Assembly (NCBI RefSeq): GCF_029931775.1 | Contig: NC_079332.1 | Coordinates: forward strand, 18,607,803-18,671,802 | DNA: 64,000 bases | Reading direction: 5' to 3' | Source of the DNA: Euleptes europaea | Taxonomy: Eukaryota > Chordata > Lepidosauria > Squamata > Sphaerodactylidae | Notes under the pieces: model-generated | Database searches by the model: none | What the model was told of the DNA's origin: nothing | The model's input: the letters and a program-made list of their open reading frames with translations, nothing else | Shown: positions 32,201-47,200 of the stretch, one piece after another | Numbering within the stretch: position 1 is the first letter of the stretch | Layout of the letters: every line of letters begins with the position of its first letter | Translations under genes and position numbers: made by a program

Positions 32201-35200
32201 ACCCTCCGCCGGCTGCAGGGCATCAGCTCTCAGAGAGCACGCTCGAGGCATTTCCTGGACCCAGGCCGGTGGTCGCTTTTGTGTCACCTGCGCCAACCTG
32301 ATAACCACACCACACAATCCTGGATTTTCTACCAATTTGGGCATGACCTTCTTGCCACAGTATTGTAACATATCTCCTCCAACCCGAAAAATATAGTAAG
32401 CCAAAATGTCTTCATTTTATTTATTAAAGCGTTTATATCCCGCCTTTCCTCGTGGTTCAAGGTGGCTACTAAAACATCCCAGCTAAAACCAAAAATAAAA
32501 TAGCAAACCAACAAATCTCCCCCCACCCACACACACACACCTTAAAAGATACCTGCCACTCAAACCCCTTCAGAAGCCCTGGCAAACAGGCACGCCTTGG
32601 GGAACCCCCTGAAGATCTCCAAGCTGGGAGCCCGTTCCACAGAGCCGGGGCCACGATGGAAAAGGCCCCCCGGTCGATGCCAGACAGGCCACCCTGAGTG
32701 GTGGGAGGGCCAACAGACGGCTGCCTAAAACTGTAGATGGCGCACAGGGACCCAGGGAAGGAGATGGTCCTTCAAATATGTGGGTCCCAGGCCCTGAAGG
32801 GCTTTCAAGGTCAAGTTGAACTTGGAAACAGCTCTGGAACATAAGTAACAGAGGCGTGTATCCTACGAAGCATCACTGGAATGCTGATTCTCGCCACTTT
32901 CCTCTCCCTCCACTGATGTCCCTTTCAACTCTGAGGAAGATTGCAGCCATAGAGGTTTGTGACCCAAAGAATAAATACTTCTGTAGCCAATTCAAAGGAT
33001 ACAAGGCGATGAATGTACAAAATCTGAGAGCCCACAGGCCACTGGCGAACACTCCCCACTCTCCATCTCCAAACGCAAACCGCTTTAGAGAAGCTGCTGA
33101 AGGAATGCACAAGAAAACAGGGCGCCCCTCCCCAGGAAAGAGGGGGTGGCAGAGCTCTAAGCGTTTCACGCTCTCTTGGAGCAGGCGACAGGTGTTCACC
33201 CCGAAGCTGGGATCCTTACCTTTACAGATATAATAAGGGCCCACATACTGCGTCTTTGTAGGCCTCGGTCTTATTTTTTTCCATGATTTATCTTCAGAGT
33301 TTTTTATTCTGCCGATAAGGATGTCCTTCTTGCATTTGTGCTCTAGATTGGGGTGGTAGGTATAATCCAGCAATTTAGGGCCTGAAAGAAAAATGGGATG
33401 AGAGAATACCTGCTGTACAGGCTGCAACCCGACTGCCTTCTGAAGAACGACACTGACAGCTTTGATTCTCCGTTCATTTTTAATAAGGTTGGTGCAGCTG
33501 GCGGAGTCTGTTGCGGCAGTTACCTTTCCAAATACCGAGAAGAATACAAACTTCCAAGGTCAAATTCTGAAACCCAGATTTGTCCACCCATTTGACCTTC
33601 TTCAGGTTTGAAAAACTTACGCCCTGCAGCATTCCAAAACTGAATTTCCTGGCTCTCCTTGACACACCGAGAATCCCCCCCCAAAGGAGCTGGTTTTAAA
33701 CAGAGAAGAACTTGCTGCATCTTTATCAGGCAAGCAATATCCACTGTGGTCTGGAACTTCTACGATGGCCTGAAGCAGCGTAAAGAAGGCAGAACAAAAA
33801 GACCCTTTGCCTCAGGAGTTATGCTCGATGGGTCCCTCTTAGAAGCAGGTCATGCCGCCCCACACCTATTTACAACTCCTGCACACCAAATTCTTAAGCA
33901 CATTTCAAGTTCACATACACACCCATACATAGAAGAAGAAGAGTTGATTTTTATAAGTTGACTTTCTCAACCACTTAAGGGAGAATCAAACCGGCTTACA
34001 ATCACCTTCCCTTCTCCACAACAGACACCCTGTGAAGTAGGTGGGGCTGAGAGAGTGTGACTAGCCCAAGGTCACCCAGCTGGCTTGATGTGGAGGAGTG
34101 GGGAAACCAACCCGGTTCACCAGATTAGCCTCCGCCTCTCATGTGGAGGAGCGGGGAATCAAACCCGGTTCTCCAGATCAGAGTCCACTGCTCCAAACCA
34201 CAGCTCTTAACCACTATACCATGCTGGCTCTTCAAGAAGAGAAACTTCCACAAAAACCTTGTACACTGAACAGCTGGAAGGGGTGCTCAGAATTCACAGA
34301 CAACAACAAGCACCTGGGCAGCAACAGATTTTCCCCCCACTGTCAAACCTTTATTAGCATGCGGCTAAATTTTATGCCACAGCAGAACAGGAGGCTGGAA
34401 ATCGATGTTGCCTGCCTCCACCTCCCAAGAGCTTAGCAGTTATTGTGATATGGGGAGTTGGGAGACCTGCAGAGGAGAGTGACGACCCTCTTCTACCTCC
34501 CCAATACGGCTGCCCACAAGATCAATATGGTCTACTCAGACTGGCAGCCACTCTCCAGGGTCTCTGACCGAGGTCTTTCACGTCACCTTCTACCTGGTCC
34601 TTTTAGCTGGAGATGCCGGGGATTGAACCAAGGACCTTTGGCATGCCAAGCAGAGGCTCTACCACTGAGCCACAGCCCCTACAAGTGACTGAGCTTCAGT
34701 GGTGAAAGCAGCATTCTTCAGCATATCTGGTGAATGGAAGCGCTGCATTGTTTTGTCTGCTGGCCCCGTCCTTTAAGGACACTTTGGGAAGCCCCCTAAA
34801 CACTAAGAGGAAGGGAATGTTTAGCCTGAGAAGAAGACTGAGAGGTGATATGATAACTATCTTCAAGTACTTGAAGGGCTGTCACAGACAGGATGGAGCC
34901 AAGTTGTTTTCTGTTGACCCAGAAGGTCAGACCAGAACCAACGGGTTGAAATTAAATCAAAAGAGTTTCCATCTAGACATTAGGAAGAACTTTCTAACAG
35001 TCAGAGCGGTTCCTCAGTGGAACAGGCTTCCTTGGGAGGTGGTGAGCTCTCCTTCCCTGGTTTTTAAGCAGAGGCTAGATGGCCATCTGTCAGCAATGCT
35101 GGATTCTATGACCTTAGGCAGATGATGAGAGGGAGGGCATCTTGGCCATCTTCTAGACATGGAGTAGGGGTCACTGGAGGTGTTCGGGGAGAGGTAGTTG

Positions 35201-38200
35201 TGAATTTCCTGCATTGGGCAGGGGGTTGGACTAGATGACCCTGGTGGTCCCTTCCAACTCTATGATTCTGATTCTAGAAGGGAAGAAAGGCAGGCATGGG
35301 GAGCTCTCGTAGCTTCTTACCTGTCTTGATAAAGCACACCTGGCAGGCCTGCCTGAGCTCGTGGGTGCCTTCCAGGGGATTCCTTGCGACTAAGGGAGAT
35401 GCGGACACGGGCATGCTAGCAGGGCTGCTGCCGAATACGCTCGAGTAGTCATTCCGAGCCGGGCCTGACATCCCAACATAGTTCTCAGACCCAAACAAAC
35501 TAGTTGGCCCATTCATCTGTTGGGAGAAACAAAGTTGTTGTTTTTAAATCTGTGATCGTTTATATTCTAATTTGTAAACTGATGCACAGGAGTGTTATTA
35601 ATACAAAAGCAAATTAAAAAAAAACTTTCAATCTCATGTTCAATGTACTTTTGCTTCTAAGAAGATGTTTCAGTAAGAATTTTTAACAAGGACAAAGGAA
35701 GAATTTAAATTTGAATAACCATATCTGTTGAAAGTTTGCGTACTTACAAGTAAAAGAGGAGAATTACTGTTTAATGCCGTTGTGCCATCTCTGGAAGTAG
35801 AGCTGGGTAAATCTGAAGGGTTACAAGATTTTTTTTTTTAAGTGTTAGGTTCGCATGCACATTTTACACTCATGTAATCCAAAAAGAGCTTTGCCTTTGT
35901 TCAGATGAGCATGTGATACTTAATCCCTGCTCTAGACCATCACCAAGTCCCTGGCTGAGCAATTCTCAAACATGCCGCAAGAGGGGCAGAGGAGGAACAT
36001 GCAAAAAACAAACCGCCACGTTGGGTTCACCCACTCCTCTCTAACTTCTGGGGCAGGGAAAAACCATGTGGAACAGGACTCTTGATGTTTAGGAAACGTT
36101 TGTCTGGCATCGACAGTGTATGAAAACATTCAGTGGTTCTAGTCCGAAAGTCACCCTGACCAAACAGTAGCCAACATTACAAGCCTGGACTTTTCTTCAC
36201 TTTAACAGTGTTATGTTCAAATAAACTCTGGTTTAGAGAGCTTCCTACCAGAGATCTGCCCGGTTTCTTAACAGGCCTACCCTTTGGCTAGGTTTTAAAG
36301 AATTAAGCCCAGCATCTTACCTCTTTTAGAATCGCTGATCGAAAAAGTACTTAAAGAAGCACAGAAGTTGTCCAAGGAGGAAACCAGCGGCTGGGAATAC
36401 ATTTCGGAAAAGGCGGCTGTGGGAACAAACCCAGCCCCAACCGGCAAAGTCCCGAGCAGAGGGGGAGAGAAAGGCATGCTGGGAGCCATCGTGGCCACCG
36501 GGACGGTTCCTCTGACAACGGCGCTGGGCTACAAGAAGAAGGAAAAACCAATTCTGTTCAATGCAACAGGAAGAGGATCCCAAACTTCCGGGGAACAGCC
36601 CTTGGCACTAAATCCGTATTGAAGCTTTTCTATACATAGCCCCAGCCGCTGGAAACTGGCATCTGCTGCTGATGCAGTGCTAATCTGGTGCTAAATTTAA
36701 AACAGAATTTTACTTTTCATATTGATTTCATTGGTGTTTAACGTGTTCTCTAATTTCTGCTGATTGTGATGGACTGGGACTTCTGCTTCAGGATGCAGTC
36801 AGGAGGCAAGCTAGACCTCTCGCAAAACTGTCATGGCCCTTGGAAACATTTGCTCGGGTGTACTACTAGGACTGGATGGTGTCCACAGCGTTCCTACAAC
36901 TTGCTTCCAAATGCAGCCAGATGGTTGCTGAAAGGAGACTGCAGCCCAAGACAAACTATCAGACTACAAAACACTTCTTCCTCACACGGAGAACCAACTC
37001 CAGAGGAGAAATTACAAGCAGAAGCCAGAAGGGCCACAAGACAGCGTTCTTGGAAAAAGCTATGCATGGATAATTTTCTCCAACTTTGACAGAGCTCTCA
37101 TCAACATCATTCCAAGGAAAATAACAGGCAGCTTACCAGGACACTTTCACCAGGGTCAGATACCGAATCTAGCAACTCATCCAGTTCGTCTCCAATAATA
37201 ATATCTCCATCCCCGCAGTCTAAACAGCTTTCAGGCATAGTAAAAACCGTGCCTCCGTTTGTCAGAGAGGCACGAGGCACAGAACTCTTCTCCGCCGCTG
37301 GAAGCCCTACCAGAGACCCCACTGGTAATGGCGCCAGGTCACTGGACACTTCAGGAGTAAAACTGGAAGAGGAGGAGGATGAAAGAGGCTTTTCCTTCCA
37401 ACTGGAAAAATCTGAAACAGATTTTGGTTTGCAAAGACACCACCTCAGAACAGGGGTTCCTTCAGCATAGGTGAATACAACAGCAGCACAAATTGCCAAT
37501 TTTCCCCTTAATCATAAGAGAACACCAGGGAGGCCCAGGCCCAATCCGGCCTGCTGCTTAAAGCTCTTGAGAGCCCCTGGCGCCCTGCTCTGCTCACCAG
37601 GGCAGCGGGCCACACCGACGTAACGTTTTAGGCAAAGAATCAAACTCCCGCAGAAAGTAGTTTTGCAGAACTCCTCCCAAGACCACCTCTTCGTGAACTA
37701 GGGAGACAGCCTTCCCGCAGAGATTGAGGCCTTTTGCTCGCGTACTCTGGGGCAAACATGGTCCGTTATCCTTCAGCCAGGAGTCAACACTGTTTGGTAC
37801 CCCACTAGTTAGACTAGGGGGAATCTGGCACTAGTACGGGAGGGAACAAATATAGCGAGGGGGAGATTCCACCACAGCAGAAGCACAAGCCATAGAAATA
37901 CATGGAAAGGGGGGGGGCAGGAGCAGAGGGGAAAGACAGGAGCCATTCTGAGCTGACCTGTATAAAAATAAATCTGGTGATGGAGCACAGAGTTGCTCTT
38001 TATGTACAACTTTCCGCATTAAGGTGGTACAGAGCCCAAGAAGCCTCACCTGATTCAATATCTTCTATAGAGGAATTGGAATTCTGCAAGCAAGCAAAAT
38101 ATCTGTTATGAAGTTTGCACAGCAGATGCCTCAGGCAGACCTTTCTCTATTTATTTATAGGTGGCCCTTCACACTGGTACCCCAGGGCAAATTACACACA

Positions 38201-41200
38201 GCGTAAGACAACACAATCAAATAGCATAAGGCATCCAAGAAATATTGCAATAGGACCACAAAACAGTCAAAAATGTAAAAAAAGATCAGACGTGACATCA
38301 AACGCCAAACTCCAGCTTATTTCAGAAAATCAAGCCTAGTAACCAACAATAACACAAAACCCAAAACACTACTGTGAGAACAAAGAAGCGTGGTTTTCAA
38401 AATGCTAAACCACCCAAAATCCTTCTTGTGTTTTATCACATAGGTACTGTACAAGTTGGAAAAGCCTCAGAAACACTGTTTAAATGGGAGCTCTGCCAGT
38501 ATTCAAGGGAAATGCACTGGATATTCTTTGTCCATAAGCATACAACTTCTTTAAAACAGTAAACTCCATTAAGCACAATGTGTTTTATTTCCAATTGTTA
38601 CTTTATCAACCCGGCTCAGTATTCTGAGGCCAAGAGTTGGCAATACAAACAGGCAATCAGAAATGTAAAGGCCATTTATTGACTCTGTCCCAATATCTGA
38701 AGGTTATGGGAATCCAGCATCTGTTGTCAGGATTCCTAAGAGGGAAACCGTTCCATCAGCACCCCAAACCTCTCTTCTCATAAAGATGACACAAATTCTT
38801 ACCTTACTTGATAATTCTCCAGAGACAGGGTTGGCGGGAGGCTGCAATCAAGCACATCATTGTGAGCAACAGATACAGAAGAGCCAGGAATTAAAACCAG
38901 CATTGTGTAAAAAAAAGGGGAAAAAAAGAAAAGTGAACTTACTTTTGCCCGAACATAGGCTTTTCTTATTTTTAATCCTAGCTTGTGAGCAAGCTCTTGT
39001 GTTAATTTTATTACACTTTCATCCTATTGAAAAACAAACAACACAGAATGTGACAGACAATCCAGAAGGTCGGCCAGAACCAACGGGTTGAAATTAAATC
39101 AAAAGAGTTTCCGTCTAGACATTAGGAAGAATTTCCTAACAGTTGGAGCGGTTCCTCAGTGGAACAGGCTTCCTCGGGAGGTGGTGAGTGTTACATTTAT
39201 TTAATGTGACATTAATTAAAGAATGAAATAGGATTTGGGTTGTAGAACCAACCAGAAATCTCAAAAACAGAATTGAAGCAAAGCATCAGTGTTAACATGA
39301 CTGGTGCTGAGTTGTTTTCTGTTGCCACAGAAGGTCGGACCAGAACCATCGGGTTGAAATTAAATCAAAAGAGCTTCTATCTAGACATTAGGAAGAATTT
39401 TCTAACAGTCAGAGCGGTTCCTCAGTGGAACAGGCTTCCTCGGGAGGTGGTGAGCTCTCCTTCCCTGGAGGTTTTTAAGCAGAGGCTTGATGGCCATCTG
39501 TCAGCAATGCTGATTCTGTGACCTTAGGCAGCTCATGAGAGGGAGGGCACCTTGTCCATCTTCTGGGCATGGAGTAGGGGGTCACTGGGGGTGTGGGGGG
39601 AGAGGTAGTTCTGAATGTCCTGCATTGTGCAGGGGGTTGTAGATGACCCTGGTGGTCCCTTCCAACTCTATGATTCTATAATCCCAGCAACTCTCATACA
39701 GCAAGATTTGTGAGAGCTTCACAAAAGAATCTGTCCCTTCTCATCAGCCTCTTCCCTGGAGGGGCTGGCCTATTAAACTGGACTGACAGAATTTTAAGGA
39801 CTCATCCCCAGGGCTCCACCAGGCCCACAATGAACACACAGGGGAAGGGGCCTTGCCAGAAATTTGAGCTTTGTTAACATCACTCGGCAAGAACATTCTG
39901 ACGTGTGTTATTCCCCCAGCACCCACGAGCATCAAGACCCATACATTTGCTTACTTGGGGTACCGCGAGGGAACATTTCGCAACAGCGTCGTAAGCCTCC
40001 TTGTACCTCCCCAGCTCTTTCAAGGCTTTGGCTTTCCGGTAGAGGGCCCGGAAATTGTTTTCATTCAGTTTTAAAACAACCCCACAATCTTCTAGAACTT
40101 TCTCATGCAAGCCCTGCACAGGTAAACGACAGAAGGAAAGAAGGGCTTAGAATGTTGCATGACTGAAATCAAGGGATGTCAGAGGACAGGCCGTGCTCCA
40201 GTTTCTGGATCGCAGGGAGGGGGACAATGTGTGGGCCCTCTCTCAGCAATGGGGCCCTGGAAACCTAATGACCTTTTGAATTCCAGTAGAAGAACTGTTG
40301 CTGTCCCATGCTGTGAGACCCAAACCAGGCCTTCTGGTTCTAAGAGCTCAGCGGTGAATGAAGAAGCCTCCCTTCCAGCCTCCCGTCTCCCTCTCACTCC
40401 TGGCCACCCCTGTCTTTAACTGCCACCACCTCTACGGCACCCCTTAGGCTGCCACCACCCCTCTCCCAGGTTGTTGGCCCCTCATTTCTTCAAATTCTTC
40501 CCTACACTGCCTCTTGCCCACCACACCCCCTCAGCGCTCCCAATGCCACTCCCACCACAATTCTCCCCTGCAACCACAAGGGATGGGGAGGGGGCCTTCT
40601 CCTGCCTCTTTCCTGCCCCCAGCCCTCAAGGGCGCCTGCGGAGCTGGGACAATACCCAGCTGCACTGTCATCCCTGGGATGCTGCCCAGTCGGAGCTCCT
40701 GTGCCAGGAGAGATGCAGGCAAAGGGCTCCCGCCACCCCCTGGCCCAGTTCTGCCAAAGCTCTGCTCCCCACGTCCAGGGGCAGCTGCCTCACCAACTGC
40801 CATGGACAGTCAACCCTCCTCAGTTTGTCAGCCATCCTGCGGGACTTGGCCCAGTTCCGCAGGGCTTGTAAGACGGAGAGGTTTGACCATGTCTACGGTT
40901 GAAAACAACGATGGTATTACATCTTTTCCTTTCCCTTCCTTTCCCCTTTATTTTTTCTGTTTTGCCTTTTCCTTTTTTTTTCCTGTCTCCTTCCCTCTTG
41001 AAGTAATGAGGTCGTTGGTGGATCTTGGCCTCCCTATTGCCATTTTTGGTCCACAGTCACCACGTGGGAATGACCCGAGGTGAGACAGGAGAGTAAGAAT
41101 ACAGTTTGAGGTACCATCTGTATATGTTGTATTAGTTTAGACAAGGTTTTTAATGTTTTTAATTACATGTTTAACTTTGCATTCATATATATTATATTAT

Positions 41201-44200
41201 ATCATATATATTATATTATATATTATATTGTTAGCGGCCCTGAGTCCGGCTCTACCAGGGAAGTGCGGGGCACAAATAAAAAAATAAAATAAATCCCAGC
41301 TACATTCACGGACCTTTGAGGGCACTCCTCCCCCTCAGTTGGGGTAGGTAGTTGAGGGCAACCAATATTTCCCTGCATACTCCAGGGTTCCCCTGGATAC
41401 TCAGAACCTTCCCTTCCCTTTGGACCTGACCCCATTTTGTGGCTTTCATTATTTGCTCAGGGCTTCAGCACTAATCATAGTGTCTTAGCAGTAGTGTGTG
41501 CGAAAAGGATCTTGGGGTCTTAGTAGACCAAACAATGAACATGAGTCAGCAGTGTGATGCGGTAGCTAAAAAGGCAAATGCGATCTTGGGCTGCCTCAAC
41601 AGAAGTATAACGCGAAGTGACGGTATCGCTCTACTCTGCTCTGGTTAGACCTCACCTAAAGTACTGTGTTCAGTTTTGAGCACCGCAATTTAAGAAGGAT
41701 GTAGACAAGCTGGAACGTGTCCAGAGGAGGGCAACAAAGATGGTGAGGGGTCTGGAGACCAAGTCCTATGAGGAAAAGTTGAAGGAGCTGGGAATGTTTA
41801 GCCTGCAGAGAAGACTGAGAGGGAATAAGATCTTCTACTACTTGAAGGGCTGTCATACAGAGGATGGTGCCAAACTGTTTTCTGTTGCCCCAGAAGGTGG
41901 GACTAGAAGCAAATTAAATAAAAGGAGTTTCCGGCTAAATATCAGGAAGAACTTTCTAATAGTTTGAACAGTTCCTCAGTGGAACAGGCGACCTCAGGAG
42001 GTGGTAGACTCTCCTTCCCTGGAGGTTTTGAAGCAGAGGCTAGATAGCCATCTGTCAGCAATGCTGATTCTATGACCTTAGGCAGATCATGAGAGGGAGG
42101 GCATCTTGGCCATCTTCTGGGCATGGAGTAGGGGTCACTGGGGGTGTGTGGGGGGAGATAGTTGTGATCTTCCTGCTTTGTGCACGGGGTTGAAGGCGGT
42201 CCCTTCCAACTCTTTGATTCTATGAATTTTGCTCATGCCAGAAAGAGGGGGGAACTACTATAAATTCTGCCCATTTTGGAACTGACATTCTGGAAGTCCA
42301 GGGGTCTTTTTCTGGTAGCTGCACTCCCTGATCTAGTTCAGAGGAAGGGTGCCTGGCGGCCGAAGGCCCTGGGCTTAACCCAGCCTCCTGGGAAGTGCCC
42401 CTCACCCCCTTATTTGCCCACGAGGCACAAGAGGTGCAACAAAGGGCTGGTGACCTACTTTCAAGGGGCAAGGGGTTCACTCCAAACAGCAGCAATGCGG
42501 GCGGTACTTACCTTTTTAGAATAACAGACTATACGGTTCACATGCATTCTCTCTACTATTTCATCAGAAATGTGGATTCCTTCACTATTGGCATAATCCG
42601 CTATGTTCAAAGCTTCAGAGTAGTGATTCAGCGACCCGTCCCAATCGCCTTCTCGGTACGCATCGTTCCCTTCGTTAAACAAGTTTTTAACAAGCTCTCG
42701 TATGAATATCTGAAATACAAAGAAGTGCTCACAGGCCACGTCATACCTCTGAACTTGGATCAGAGGTCCCTTTTCTAGGAATTACTGCTGACCTCTCAAA
42801 GCAACAACAGAAGGGTTAGCCAATAGACGGCCCTTCCTGATTCAACCATAGAAATGTAACTGCTGCAACAGGAGAGTGGCAAATAAATAAGGGATGCAGA
42901 CGGCATTCAGATGCCTTCTCTCTGCCACAATTGTGATTCTAGCAGGGGGGGAAACAGCACCAACTGCATTTCTGCGTCTCCACAATGGACACTTTGCCAT
43001 CTGACCTGAGCTATTTATCGTATCTGCATCCGGCCTTTCAGACAACAGTCTTCCAAAGCCTTCCCTTTATCCCTTAGAAGCTCCTTGATCCATTGATCTT
43101 GAGCAGCACAGTTTTGAATCTAACGTTTCAGGGATATAAGGACTGAGATAAATCTTGCCACTGCCAATGTAGCCTTGGGATCCCTATCACTTAAGAAAAT
43201 ATATTTTGATCTAAGATTCTATGAGGTTTCTATAATGGCATTCCAAGTGCACATGAGCTAATGAGTCGATGGAGCCAGAAGAGCAGGGACAAGTCCTTTC
43301 CGAATATGGTAAATTCAAAATTCTGCCTTGCATAACCATAGAAGGGTTAGCGTTTAATCTAGCTAGAAAGAAGGTTCTACAGAGACAAGAGATGTCTCCC
43401 AAAGCAACTCACGCCATAGAAGAGACTCAGGCCGTAGCCTTCGGCAAGAGGAAGGTGATTGATCTGACTGGGTCAGAAAGAAGGGAGAACAGATATCCAA
43501 CTGAGGCTAGGTCGTGGCGTTCTCCGTGGGAGGGAAGGGGTAAAACCTCACAGTGGCCCTTGCTCCCGCAAGCAAGCAACAGAGGCCAGATTGCCTTTCC
43601 CTGCCCTTCTGCAGTCCCAAGGCATTCCCCTTGCCATATAAATGTGAAGCACCCGCTTTCTACCAGGCTGGAACCACGATACGTACGGCCAAGCGAGGCC
43701 TGGGACACTGCCAAGGTAGGACTCTTCCACTGCCTCAATGCAACAGCTAGCAATGGGAAGGAATGCTATATGGCCAAATAGCATGCAAAGAAGGTCCTAC
43801 AGAGTCCTACAAAGAAGGTCCCACCCACTACAGAGAATTCAGAAGTCAGCAAAGTTACCTCATATTGCTCTTGTGTCCCGGGATAGGGTAATGTAGACCT
43901 AGGAGAAACCAGACAGGGTATTTAAAAAAAAAAGGAAAAAAAAAGCAGGCCTTGCCCAAATGGTATCTCTCCAAGAGAACTGGAGGACCCCCTGACAAGC
44001 TCACAATAGTCTAGTTTATTGGGGCTGCTACATTCCTCCGCAGGGAGAATCCACTTGTCAGGGATGCTCTAGGCTTATCCTGCTTTAAGCAGGGGGTTGG
44101 ACTAGATGGCCTCTATGGCGTCTTCCCACTCTATGATTCTCAAGCACCACCCTCTCCACACCTCCAGGAATTTCCCAAGGCGGAGTTGGGAGCTTGGCAT

Positions 44201-47200
44201 TATGCACACGTGAATGGCTAGGAGCTCTCAAACGGTCCCAGGTGAAGAGTCCCAGCTCAATATCTGCCACATGCCGGACTGAGGCTTTAAAGCTGAGCCA
44301 CGGCTCCTCCCCAGAGCTGTGGACTGGGAGGCCACTGGGATAGAGAACGAACTGCCGCCTGCTGTAAAGCGGAGCAGCTATGCGGTGCCGAGTCAGCATT
44401 CAGAGCCGCAGAGGAAGGGGGAGCATATGACGAATGGCTCATGACTTCATGTGAAGTGGACATTCAGCAGGCCCAGAGTTCAGGTCCCTGCGGGGGTGGG
44501 GGAGGGAAGCTTTTCTGAACTCTCCGCAGGCAGAGAGGGACCGCCACCTGCGTGCTGCGGCAGCTTGTTTTTCTTACACCCACATCCTACTTTGCCGCTT
44601 ACAGGAACATGTTTCTCCAGCAGAAAAGGAAGATAAAAGCCCGTTGCCTGCCCACCCACAGGGCGCTGCCCCTTCAGGGACGCTGCTGCTTTCACAGGCA
44701 AACCGGAGGCAGAGCGTACGCCGTGTTCCTCTCCACATCTGTCCAGGCTGAAAGGCCAAGCTGGCTAATCATTATATTGTACATGCACAACCCTCCTTTC
44801 TTAAGTCGAAGCAACATTCAGGGGTGGGGGAAAAAAAGGCTCCATCATGTTTTAAACCAACGCAAGTAGAGATGGCAAGAAACCCACCCCCACCTCCCAA
44901 AAGAGGTCTAGGATCGAGAAGACCTTACTGTATAAACTGCAGCCCCTTTTTAATCTCTTGCTGTCTGATGCTTCTGTCCACGGACACATTGGACATGTTA
45001 TCATGAACACCCACGGCTTCGGCAGGCAGCTTCTGAAACAAACCACAGAGAACAGCTGGTTGGTCAGGCATTCCAAAAAGAAACAAAACACTCATCCACA
45101 GAAAGGAAATGAAAGGTACATCTTTTTCATCGGCCAGAAAACAACACACCGGGGGGGGGGGGGAGCAGAAAATGTGTTTGTGTCCTTCACTTCAGCTCTC
45201 TGAATACAGCCTTAAAAGAGAACCTGGGTTCAACCTGAAGCCCACTCAAACCATGTGCCAGATGCTCAGTAAACCAAGCTTCAGAGACAAACTGAATAAA
45301 CGGAACAGAAAACCTCCTCAAACTGGAAGCCTTCTCACATGCACCCCAAGCACAGCTGTTTTGTAGAAACCAAATCCAGACCTTGCAACCAGCAGGCAGC
45401 GGGGCCGCTTCTCTATTTGAGAAGCGATACTGAAAAAGCACCAAAATAGAATGAGCCTTCTGCAAAAGCGAGAAATGAATCTGCAGTCATGTATATTTGG
45501 CTGCGATAATGAAGTTCTGACTGAGCTAATTCGCCACACAAAAACAGCTCTGGGGCAACTCCAAATCATTCTCCTTTACTGAATGGGCCACTGACGTGAC
45601 TCGGCACTCACAACTTGACTCCATCGCTTGGAAATCTGCACATGGCCTTTTCTGCTCCCACAAGAATTCTTTCAGCGGCTTTGGAACTGCAGCAGGCACC
45701 AAAGGACACCTCGCAAGAAAAAGACAGACCACCCCATGCACTGCTAGTGAGATCACAGCTGGGGCAGACACAAACCCCTGGACGGAATGTGCAACTACCA
45801 GACTGCCACAGTGCAGTCCTTGGCAGAGTCACTCCAGTCTATGACCACCAATTTAAATAGGCTTAAACTGGGGTAAATGTACACAGGACTGCACTGAGAG
45901 AAGCACATTATCCAGAGTTTAAAAGTTAGCAGTTAAAAAATGAGGTGGAAACAGAGCAGGCATAAGATGCGCCGAAAACCCTCAACAATGCAGCAGGAAG
46001 GGCTGCGATACAGTCCAGTGTCACAAATTAATGTCTGGCAGACTTCAAGCAGCGGCTGGAAGAACACTTGTCAGGGATGCTCTAGGCTGATCCTGCATTA
46101 AGCAGGGAGTTGGACTAGATGGCCTCTACGGACTCTCCAACTTTACAATTCTGTGAAATACTAATGAGAGAGATTCAGAGGCTTTCTATAATAGGTGTGT
46201 TGTTTTTTTAAAGAGAAAGACGCTACACTTTGGTTCTTGTAGGTTATCCGGGCTGTGTAACCGTGGTCTTGGAAGACCACGGTTACACAGCCCGGATAAC
46301 CTACAAGAACCAATGAACTCTGACCGTGAAAGCCTTCGACAACGCTACACTTTATCTGGGCACAATTTTTAAAGGGACATTCCAGACAGCAACACGGACA
46401 CCAAAATTAAGTTGCACTACAAAACTCTGTGAGGGGCACAGAACCAGTCTCACATCACACAGTGGGCAGAGGCGGGAGAATCCAGGTTAATTAGAAAAAA
46501 TGAGTTAATGTCTCCTCCTTCAAGTCCACCCTCCTCTTGCCATCCAAACACCTCAACGTAGAAAAGATGGCCGGAGATAAAACATGGTGATGGAGACAAG
46601 CAGGACAACCAAGCGCTTCGCTTGCTGTTTCTCAACTGAAGGAGGGAGGAGCGCTGCCAAGAGAGCGGTTTTAAGCCACTGGTATTTAAAAAGCACCCAA
46701 CACACTCTGGCCTAACTAGACCGCTAAGCAATGCCCCTGAACTCTGCGCGCGCACGGGGGGGGGGGGGTTTCTTAGTCACATACTGCCAACAGGATGCAG
46801 AAGCAGTTTTGGTGGGATGCTGGGTTTTTACAGCAATTACTAAGAATTTGCTCTCTCTTAGTCTCTGCATCACCCTGCAAGTATGATGTACGCCGATCCC
46901 ACCTCCCCCAGATTATCTATCTGTGACCTTTTGGTGTGCCAGTAGTTAATACCAGATTGTCTGTAAACATATAACATGGAGGGATCCAGGTTCTCTGATA
47001 AGAGCGATTGGTGGGACCTACAAAAGCCTGAGAAACCACTGGACTGCCCTCTCCTCCGTTTCCTCCAGCTAAGAGCCCTTCACTAAAAAACCCTCTGAAG
47101 ACCTCTGATATGATCAAGAACACAAGGGTCCTGGCATTCTTCTTAAGCGTCTCATGGAAATAACAGATTCCTAACTCACACACACACACACAAAAATCAA

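Noticed and set aside
40514-41083. 189-codon plus-strand ORF
   Set aside because: Proline- and serine-rich chance frame in C-rich intronic DNA with no recognised domain or splice support.
43269-43781. 170-codon plus-strand ORF
   Set aside because: It overlaps a LINE fragment read on the opposite strand. No similarity was recognised.
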